Made by a program: the position numbers and the translations under genes. DNA of 64,000 nt from Micrasema longulum (taxonomy: Eukaryota; Arthropoda; Insecta; Trichoptera; Brachycentridae), in contig JAGVSM010002915.1 of NCBI GenBank assembly GCA_022494885.1, forward strand, positions 124,001 to 188,000. The letters run 5' to 3'. The stretch's first letter is position 1; every line of letters begins with the position of its first letter. This document shows, one piece after another, positions 56,451 through 64,000 of the stretch. A model generated the notes under the pieces. It saw only the letters and a program-made list of their open reading frames with translations. It did not search any database and was not told where the DNA came from.

Positions 56451-59400
56451 ATGGACACGTCTTTAAATATGAATGAAAATAAAACATACTTTAAGTATAA
56501 ATCAGTTGTCAAAAAGTGGGAGAGAGACTTTGTCAAAGAAAATGGTCGTGTCCCCTCAAAGTATGACATTAAAGAAGCCACCCACGAAGTGCGATATGCA
56601 TATAAGTATTACTTTAACATGAAATCCGAAATTCTCGAATCTTCACTTATGGATATCTCCCTGGATACGGAACAAACTAATATAACATTCAGCGAACTTG
56701 ATGTGTCCAATGCTTTAGAAATGAATTCTGACCACTTGAGTGAAGAAAGCGTCTTTCATGCAATACCAACAGCTGATCAAATTGATAAATTGATGTGCGC
56801 AAGTGAAAAGCCACAACTCTCTGATAGAGTTTGGGGAAATCACTTAAATAAGAAAAAAGTTGAACCCAAGAAAACAAGTGTGATGATAACTAAAGGGTTT
56901 CAAAAAAATATATCATCAGAATTGTTTAAAGGATGCACATTCAATAAGAGAAATCCACGAAAGTCATTATCTTCTTGTAAATCGAAAATAGTTCACATTG
57001 AGGAAAAAAACAAAACCGAATCCCAAAGTGAATCTCTAGACACAAAAGAAATCGATGTAAATATATCAACAGAAATCAAACATAATTTAGAAGTGAACAG
57101 GAGCAATACTACAAATATCAATACCGTAAACCCAATACAGATTGTTATGACGAAAAATATATCTACGGTTAGAAATATTAACCCCGGTTGGCTCAGTCGA
57201 TGCAGTGATGCATTTTTACTTCCAAATGATGGAGCCGATACTTCTAAATCTTTAGATTTCTCTCAGAATGTATCCGTATCTGTAACCGAAAGTATTAATC
57301 ATTTTACCAACACAAACATGTCTGCAGCCTATGGCTTAAAGAATCTGGCAGTTTGCCCATTAATTCCTCCTACTAATGATTCTTGCCTATCTGATTTTGT
57401 AGAAAACAGTGAATCTGAAGCTGAACAAACCAATAGTAAGCCAAATACATACAGAAAAATACGCCCAGTTGTTAAAAGATTCAAACTTGATAACGAAGGA
57501 AAAGAAAATTCTATCAAATCAAAAGTAGATTCTCGGGTACTTGAGTTTATACCTGAAGAAAATTCAAATGAAGGTGTTGTGTCAGAAGAGAAACTAGAAA
57601 AAAAATCTGAGGGAAAGAAAAGAAAATCAGCAATTCAAAATAAGAAAAAAGGGTTGGCCAAAGGAAAAAAAAATAATGCAAAAAGTCAGGACTTGGTAAA
57701 AGAGAGTAAACAAAAAACCCGATCTAAAAAGGAATACCAAAAGCATAGACTCACATCTGATAGCGAATGTGATGAAAACATAAAAGAAAAAAAGGTCAAT
57801 ACAAGAGCCAGAAGAACTAGGAAGAAGAATTCTACAGTTTCAGAAAATAAATATCCTGAAGATTCTGCAGATGTAAAAACTGAATTTGAAAATTATGATA
57901 TAGGTGAAGAAGAAATATCTTTGCCACGTTTCCCAATTAAATCATCAGTATTAAAAGAGATTAATTTAGTAGATGGTTTAGCTGCTGCTTTAGATATTCC
58001 CGAAGAAATAAAAGGCAAGAGTAAAAAAGGAAAAACAAAAAGTTTAAGTGAAGCGGAAAAAATGCAAAAGAAAATAGATGATGGTAGTTTAAATGATAAT
58101 TTCGTTCGTATAAATCTAGAAAAAAAAGTTTATGCTAGAGGTAAAAAAACCATGAACTTTTCAAAATTCAAAAAACAGCAATGGAAAAATAAAAAAAAAA
58201 TGCTTCACAATACCCCTGAGTTTCCCGAAGGAGGTATTTTAAAGTGCTTCAAGTGTAACCAACCAGGGCACATGTCTCGGTACTGCACAGCCGGACGAGG
58301 TTCAGATTTATTGGAACTAAATGAGTGTCAAGAAGAAAAGAGTCCATACATATCGCTCCAAGATGCCGAATTGTTAAAGGATACTGAAAAAATACCAAGG
58401 ATATCTGAAAATATTATATATGAATGCATAGAGAAAAAATATTCAGTACTAGATGAAGCGAAACCTAGTCAGTCTTCTGTATCCACAACATTACAAGAAA
58501 CTCATTTGATACCAGAATCATTTATTAAGTTACTTTCTACTCCTTTAACTTCTACAACTACTGCCAAAACAAAAATTGAACCTGTCTTCCAATTATTATC
58601 TGGGGGAATGTTGATTGGTACACCAAAAGAAGTAAAGGAGGCTCTAAATTTATTTGGACATGATGACTTTAGGAATGGTCAAGAGGTAGCTGTTATGAGA
58701 ATTCTCAGTGGGCTCTCAACTTTGGTCACACTGTCAACTGGAAGTGGGAAATCTTTATGTTATCAATTACCCGCATATCTTTATGCTCAGTATAATAAAT
58801 GTATTACTCTTGTTATTTCTCCTTTAGTATCTTTAATGGAAGACCAAGTTACAAGTATGCCTGATTTTTTACATGCAGCATGTTTACACACAAATCAGTC
58901 GCCTACTCAACGTGAAAAAATAATCGATCTCATAAAAAATGGCAATATCCATATTTTATTGATTTCACCAGAAGCTATAGTTGCTGGTGAAAAATCTACT
59001 GGGTTTGGTGCAATATTAAGACAGTTGCCACCAATTGCATTTGCATGTATCGATGAAGTACATTGTGTTTCTCAATGGAGCCACAACTTTCGTCCAAGCT
59101 ATTTGATGATATGCCGTGTTCTGAGAGAAAAGATGGGTGTAAATTGTGTGCTGGGTCTCACAGCTACAGCCACTAAACCTACCATTAATGAAATTGTACA
59201 GCACTTGGAAATTACTGATGGAATTGCCGGAGTTATAACAAATAAACCTTTACCTGATAATCTTATTTTAACAGTTTCCAGAGATTCACAAAGGGATCAT
59301 TATCTCTTGGAACTTCTAGAATCTGAACGATTTTCGCAATGTAAATCAGTAATAGTGTACTGCATTAGAAGAGATGAATGTGAAAGAGTAGCCAGTCTTA

Positions 59401-60800
59401 TAAGATCTTCAATGCAAGGATCCCGACCGACATTAACTCAGGAATGTCAGAGTGTTGGAAATAAAAAGCGTAAGAGATTCAGTTGGATTGTGGAATCATA
59501 TCATGCTGGTATGTCGGCTGCTAAAAGGCGTAAAGTGCAGCAAGCTTTCATGAGTGGAGAGCTCAGAATTGTTGTAGCAACTGTAGCTTTTGGAATGGGT
59601 ATCAATAAGTCTGATATTCGAGGAGTTATACACTATAATATGCCGGGAAGTTTTGAATCTTATGTTCAGGAAGTGGGTAGAGCGGGGAGAGATGGTCTAC
59701 CTGCCCACTGTCATGTTTTCATAGATCGCGAATCTAAGGATAGAGATGAGCTATTACGTCACATTCACGCGAACTCTATAGAGCGACATGTAATTAGAAA
59801 ACTTTTGCAAAAGGTATTCTTGCCATGTGGGTGTACAAAAATGATGAACAACGAGTCTACTGATGGAGGTGGCAAAACACTTAAGTGCCGAGGTCACGAA
59901 GTAGCATTTTCTGTTGATGAAACGGTAAGTGAACTTGATATACCATCTGAAAATATAGCTACTTTACTATGTTATTTGGAATTGCATTCAAACAAATTTG
60001 CAAAAGTTTTGAGTAATGTTTACATAATGTGTAAAATTATATCATATGGTGGGCCGGCTCCCTTACTCAAAGCTGCGGAGAAATGTCCTCCCCTTGCTAT
60101 GGCTCTTGCGTTGCAGAAGAACAGAGGTGTTGCGTTGGATAAAAATGGGATATTGGAATTTTGTGTTATAGAAGTTGCAGCGGCTATTGGTTGGGAGAGT
60201 GGTGTAGTAAAATATCATTTGAAGAACTTGGAATGGGATAAGCAAAATGGTTTGCCAAAAAAGTCCTTACTGCGGGTAGAGTTTAATACTCTTGGTTTCA
60301 GAGTGAAATCACCGGGTGATCTGACATCCACGGAACTGGATGCTGCTCTTGATTCATTATTTGAAAGAACGCAACTTCAAGAAAAAACCATGTTACATCA
60401 ACTTCAAGAAGTCTCTAAAGCTTTATTCTCTGTATCCTTCCCATCAATATTTCAGTGTTCACTAAATAAAGATGAAATTACGTATACTGAACATTCTAAT
60501 CAATTAAAAGAAATAATTAGAAATTATTTTGCACGAGAATCGTCATTGCAATCTGACCTACAACTAGATGAGAGACCTGTGAATAAGGAGCAAGTAACTA
60601 TGGATGTGCGTGGATTGTTGGCGACATATCGTGACTGCACATTTACTGGAAGAGCTGTAGCTAGAATTTTACAAGGAATTAGTTCACCTAATTTCCCTGC
60701 TATTGTTTGGGGGCGCTGTCGATATTGGCGTTCTCACATCTCTGCTGACTTCTATAAGCTGGTAGATATAGGAAAAAAACAGATAATTTCAATGAGATAA
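56451..60800 (+). CDS. RecQ4: RecQ4 helicase (RECQL4 orthologue), intronless, 1449 aa
   Basis: One uninterrupted frame from ATG at 56451 to TAA at 60798-60800. The N-terminus has the Sld2-like motif VKKWERDFVKENGRVPSKYD (about 19-38), which in RECQL4 serves replication origin firing. A long charged linker leads to a CCHC zinc knuckle (CFKCNQPGHMSRYC, 599-612). The SF2 helicase core has TGSGKS (763), DEVHCVSQW (868; DEAH in most RecQ proteins), GLTATATK, FGMGINKSDIRGVIH and QEVGRAGRDG. It is followed by the RECQL4-type zinc-binding region (PCGCTKMM, KCRGHE) and the RECQL4 C-terminal domain (FRVKSPGDLTS, GRAVARILQGISSPNFPA). RQC and HRDC domains of other RecQ proteins are absent, as expected. 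It unwinds DNA in replication initiation and repair in the nucleus. Confidence 0.96.
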   Translation: MDTSLNMNENKTYFKYKSVVKKWERDFVKENGRVPSKYDIKEATHEVRYAYKYYFNMKSEILESSLMDISLDTEQTNITFSELDVSNALEMNSDHLSEESVFHAIPTADQIDKLMCASEKPQLSDRVWGNHLNKKKVEPKKTSVMITKGFQKNISSELFKGCTFNKRNPRKSLSSCKSKIVHIEEKNKTESQSESLDTKEIDVNISTEIKHNLEVNRSNTTNINTVNPIQIVMTKNISTVRNINPGWLSRCSDAFLLPNDGADTSKSLDFSQNVSVSVTESINHFTNTNMSAAYGLKNLAVCPLIPPTNDSCLSDFVENSESEAEQTNSKPNTYRKIRPVVKRFKLDNEGKENSIKSKVDSRVLEFIPEENSNEGVVSEEKLEKKSEGKKRKSAIQNKKKGLAKGKKNNAKSQDLVKESKQKTRSKKEYQKHRLTSDSECDENIKEKKVNTRARRTRKKNSTVSENKYPEDSADVKTEFENYDIGEEEISLPRFPIKSSVLKEINLVDGLAAALDIPEEIKGKSKKGKTKSLSEAEKMQKKIDDGSLNDNFVRINLEKKVYARGKKTMNFSKFKKQQWKNKKKMLHNTPEFPEGGILKCFKCNQPGHMSRYCTAGRGSDLLELNECQEEKSPYISLQDAELLKDTEKIPRISENIIYECIEKKYSVLDEAKPSQSSVSTTLQETHLIPESFIKLLSTPLTSTTTAKTKIEPVFQLLSGGMLIGTPKEVKEALNLFGHDDFRNGQEVAVMRILSGLSTLVTLSTGSGKSLCYQLPAYLYAQYNKCITLVISPLVSLMEDQVTSMPDFLHAACLHTNQSPTQREKIIDLIKNGNIHILLISPEAIVAGEKSTGFGAILRQLPPIAFACIDEVHCVSQWSHNFRPSYLMICRVLREKMGVNCVLGLTATATKPTINEIVQHLEITDGIAGVITNKPLPDNLILTVSRDSQRDHYLLELLESERFSQCKSVIVYCIRRDECERVASLIRSSMQGSRPTLTQECQSVGNKKRKRFSWIVESYHAGMSAAKRRKVQQAFMSGELRIVVATVAFGMGINKSDIRGVIHYNMPGSFESYVQEVGRAGRDGLPAHCHVFIDRESKDRDELLRHIHANSIERHVIRKLLQKVFLPCGCTKMMNNESTDGGGKTLKCRGHEVAFSVDETVSELDIPSENIATLLCYLELHSNKFAKVLSNVYIMCKIISYGGPAPLLKAAEKCPPLAMALALQKNRGVALDKNGILEFCVIEVAAAIGWESGVVKYHLKNLEWDKQNGLPKKSLLRVEFNTLGFRVKSPGDLTSTELDAALDSLFERTQLQEKTMLHQLQEVSKALFSVSFPSIFQCSLNKDEITYTEHSNQLKEIIRNYFARESSLQSDLQLDERPVNKEQVTMDVRGLLATYRDCTFTGRAVARILQGISSPNFPAIVWGRCRYWRSHISADFYKLVDIGKKQIISMR

Positions 60801-60809
60801 CATTTTAAC

Positions 60810-60815
60810 AATAAA
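60810..60815 (+). terminator. Polyadenylation signal of RecQ4
   Basis: AATAAA lies 10 bp after the stop codon; further AATAAA copies near 60845 could serve instead. Confidence 0.5.
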
Positions 60816-61739
60816 GATTGTATTTATTATGTACCTTTAAATGAATAATAAAATATTATGTATTTTGCATGAATTTAAACTGAAAATTATAGATAAATAA
60901 AAATTGTTTAACAAAGACACATTTTTATATGCTTCCTATAGTTCTCAAATAAAAATAAATAAATTTTAGATTATGCCAATGAAATATTTATTTTCCAATA
61001 AAAGATGTAATCCATTTTACATTTTGTGGTCTGCAAACTGATACTCCTTATAAAATATTCAGTTCAGTGAAAAAACGCAATTTTCTTTTTACTTTGCTAT
61101 GTTTTTAAACCGAGATGTATCAGTTTCTTCTTTTGTACAACGGTTGTGATCGTCAGTGATAAGGGAATTAAAGAATAATGTATGTTTTAAAAAAATAGAT
61201 AAAGGAGATGATTTATTTTCAAAACGGCAACTTACTTGATATGTCGATCTCTTTTGAGGTCCTCTGAGCTTAACCCTCCCGTGGAATAATATTTTTGTTA
61301 ATAAAAATCCTTTCAATTTAAACAAACATAAAATGTATTGATAAAATAAATAAATTTATTGAGAAAAAAAAATGGCACAGTTTAACAGTTCTTTAAATAA
61401 AAAATATATTTACAATAATGTTGGTAAATCTAAAAATAAAAAAGTAAGTGTGTAACGGTTTTGTAAACAATACAAACTATTAAAATAAATTTTAATCTGC
61501 CAGGGGAAATATGACCATTTCGAATGCAGTTTATTTCTTCTTTACCTTGTGCTTGAAAATGCTAGATCCTTCGATCAATAATTATTTCCTCATCGAGATG
61601 CAAATCAGTGTGTTATATCTTGATCAATATTTGAATACTTAAAGTAATCTAAATCACACAACGGTTAAATTTAATGTGGCATTTATAAAATAAAATATTG
61701 ATGCAATAGATTAATAAAGATATTACAGAAACCAATTGC
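60816..61739. other. Gene-free stretch after RecQ4
   Basis: AT-rich. A short minus-strand frame (HLDEEIIIDRRI, about 61567-61605) looked protein-like but is too short to call. Confidence 0.35.
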
Positions 61740-61986
61740 AATTCGGCCCCCTAGAATCAGAGAAACATATCTGGATTTTGTCTACTTTACAGGAGATCAA
61801 AAACAGGTTTAAAAAGCAGTAAAATTTTAACTTATTTTTTAACAAATAAAAAACTAGTAAAAATGACAATTGTTTAAAAACAGGTAAATTTTTTACTTTT
61901 TGATTAATCTGTTTTGTTTTGTATTTGTATCTCCTGTAAAGTAGGCAAAATCATGTTACGTTTCTCCTACTCTAAGGGGCCGAATT
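61740..61986. mobile_element. MITE, about 247 bp, AATTCGGCCCC ends
   Basis: Left AATTCGGCCCCCTAGAATCA then GAGAAAC; right GTTTCTCCTACTCTAAGGGG then CCGAATT. The inner arm ACTTTACAGGAGAT / ATCTCCTGTAAAGTAG is also complementary. No coding capacity. Confidence 0.8.
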
Positions 61987-63107
61987 ACTAAACTAGCTAA
62001 GGTTAAAAGACGTATCTGCTAAATTGCTAATTTTACAGGAAATTACTGTTTTATGCTTTGCCAATCTGAATTCTCTTTTAAACATTTGTTTCACAAGAGA
62101 ATATTTCATATTTGTGAAGCAGAAATAACTTGTTGGCTTAGTGAAGTGGTTAATTACGCCTTTCAGGCTTAGCAGGGAAGAATAGCATTAGTTAAAAGGG
62201 ATGGGGGGAGGGGGTATTAATGTTAATATAACAAAACTTTACGTCGTTTCTCATTTTAGGTTGAAATTAAAAAAAAAAAAACCATCTGAAATTTTTGAAT
62301 GAATTACAATATAGTAGCTATCTATACAGTACAGTTAATTTGTTTTAATTTATCCAAAAATGTAAGAATGCACTTTTACATTTAATGTTAAGTTAGTAGT
62401 ACAAAATAACCTTGTTAGGGTTATTTATATTTGAAAAAAAAACTTAAGCCTCTTAATTATTAGTTTTAGTATACCAGTTAGAGTTCATCATCTATCACTT
62501 AAGACATTTTAAAAATACATAATAACTTAAATCTGCCAATGACCATTCTATTTCCTTATCAAACATAAAATCCATCTACACAATATATTGAGATACCTAT
62601 CTTCCAATGTGATTTTTATATTTTACCAATCTGTCTTTTTTTCTATTATCTATTTGTAGCACATAGTTTTGAGTGGAATTTTGTTTGATAGATACAATAA
62701 TGATGCTGAAACCGGTAGACTATAAAAAATAATATTCTAAAGGTAGAATGCTAAAAGCTTTCGTAAACAAACATAATTAAAAATGAAAAGTAAAACACTT
62801 TTTAAGATTATCATAAAATTATGATTATGTAATACTGATTCAAATAGATTTTTTCTTATAAAATAAAATACAACAAGTATATATTTTACTAAAGAGAGCT
62901 TACATCATAGCCACTTTTTACACAACTTAAAGTCTGAAGAAGTGGTTAATATTAAAAATATGAGAGAAAAGTAAAATGGAGTACTGGTTGCCTTTAAAAA
63001 AAATAGGACAACATAAACCATGCTAACATTTCTTTAAAAATATTGTAAAATGGTTCTAATTATATTAAAACATAAATATTTTTGTATCTAATAAAAAAAA
63101 GATATGG
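61987..63107. other. Gene-free stretch
   Basis: Contains a tRNA-like SINE head (GTTGGCTTAGTGAAGTGGTT, 62133-62175) and a GATGCTGAAACCGGTAGAC block (62703-62721) shared with the hammerhead-like site at 8705-8742. No gene. Confidence 0.4.
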
Positions 63108-63320
63108 TCCACCTTGTAGTTCAATTGGGCATTCTGTCTCGGTTCGGATGCCCAGACAGCGTTAAAATGAAATATTTATTTAAAAAATGATGTTTTTACA
63201 CTGCGACATTTCATAGTCTCTGGATTGGCACCAGATACGTAAGACTGATGACCTTGCCTTTATGTATAAAAAATATGATCGAGATATAGTGCGATTGATG
63301 TACCAATAGGCCCTATACAC
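63108..63320 (+). repeat. tRNA-derived SINE (family D), second copy
   Basis: Degenerate head (CACCTTGTAGTTCAATTGGG, CGGTTCGGATGCCC), with the body ATTTCATAGTCTCTGGATTG then GTAAGACTGATGACC shared with 23444-23675. Confidence 0.65.
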
Positions 63321-63325
63321 CACCA

Positions 63326-63433
63326 GGGGTGATATTCTAAATGCTCTTGCGGCTGTAGAAAAAGCTTTACATACAAAATATGCGAGATAAAAGTGTTGTC
63401 TACGGTCGCGAGAGTGGTTCAGAATAGCACCGC
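63326..63433. mobile_element. 110-bp palindromic MITE, copy 2
   Basis: GGGTGATATTCTAAATGCTC and CTTGCGGC on the left; GTCGCGAGAGTGGTTCAGAA then TAGCACC on the right. It abuts the SINE at 63108-63320. Confidence 0.65.
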
Positions 63434-64000
63434 AGGTGCAGATAAGGGAATGACATGGTGAATAGAAAATGTATACAAAGTTGTATAAAGCATGTATGTA
63501 TAAATGTATATACACCACGAATTCGAGAAACTTATTTGAGAAAAAAGTAACCAATCAGAAATAATTTCTAATAAATAACATTTAAAAAAAATGTTTTCAT
63601 CAAAATTAAATGATTTACTTAAGAATAAAACATAAGGTCCATACTTTTGGTTACGTATGTAAGATATTGTATTTTTACATAAAAGAAATTGGATAAATAT
63701 GAAAATTGTTATATAATGCATGAATGTGGCGTAAAAATGATGATTTTTACAAAAAAAAGGTTGGCCACCCTAATGCAATTAAAAATATTTAATCATTTTT
63801 ACATGAAAGTTACACTGAGACATTTAGTAATTATTTGTTTATATTGATTACATCTCTTGACATGTATACATTATGTATGAAAATATACAGCATTGTAACA
63901 AATCAGAGATATAGAAAGACAATGTTTTTTTGGTAATATTATCAGGATTTGTAAATACACATGTGATAATAACCTAACCCCAGTGAGGTCACATTATTTT
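63434..64000. other. Gene-free stretch at the right edge
   Basis: AT-rich, no recognised exon or repeat boundary. Confidence 0.4.

Noticed and set aside
61089..61325. Minus-strand frame with RVKLRGPQKRSTYQ before a GTAAGT
   Set aside because: A possible exon end, but no acceptor, partner exon or family match could be found.
1..64000. CRISPR arrays, operons, bacterial promoters or phage genes
   Set aside because: None present: the window is eukaryotic, with spliced genes and eukaryotic retroelements, and the tandem repeats lack CRISPR repeat-spacer structure.

Overview
This is an AT-rich eukaryotic window, almost certainly from an arthropod and most likely an insect. The genes have spliceosomal introns, and the protein-coding genes match metazoan families (PKA type I regulatory subunit, FAM234, MOSMO, HELZ, RECQL4). 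The repeat load is also typical of insects: 5'-truncated non-LTR retrotransposons, tRNA-headed SINEs, a Penelope-like remnant, TA- and TTAA-flanked MITEs, and a solo LTR. I cannot assign an order or species from sequence alone.

Layout. (1) 26-169 minus: a probable first coding exon starting MGNC, a lipidation-type N-terminus. (2) 170-15.8 kb: no complete gene; SINEs, LINE fragments, microsatellites and a three-level nested insertion at 9.2-13.0 kb. (3) 15842-16006 minus: the first coding exon of the PKA type I regulatory subunit (dimerisation/docking domain); its remaining exons were not found here. (4) 16451-20919: a 4.5 kb palindromic transposon derivative with a nested MITE, 445 bp upstream of the PKA-R1 start codon. 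(5) 24941-26869 minus: a complete, intronless FAM234-type single-pass membrane protein gene. (6) 27.7-30.9 kb: TIR elements, a SINE and MITEs. (7) 31447-35252 plus: a complete three-exon MOSMO (attenuator of Hedgehog) gene, 167 aa. (8) 35874-38389: a fold-back element enclosing a LINE fragment and a degenerate satellite. (9) 39.9-40.4 kb minus: a mariner fragment and an unidentified open frame. (10) 40951-52490 minus: a seven-exon HELZ RNA helicase gene; the small CCCH-finger exon at 47082-47256 was found by translating the minus strand. A Penelope-like GIY-YIG remnant lies in its large first intron. (11) 54.0-56.1 kb: a frameshifted LINE. (12) 56451-60800 plus: a complete, intronless RecQ4 helicase gene, 1449 aa. 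(13) 60.8-64 kb: MITE and SINE sequence only.

The genes do not form a pathway or operon. MOSMO and PKA-R1 both belong to Hedgehog regulation in general (Smoothened level; PKA activity), but nothing in the sequence shows a functional link here. The points most worth a second look are the TA-flanked palindrome built from two copies of the same transposon end, the hammerhead-ribozyme-like cores, the two 177-bp GIY-YIG direct repeats separated by a LINE tail, the expanded first loop of the HELZ CCCH finger, and two unassigned open frames (40106-40366 and 46283-46536, both minus).
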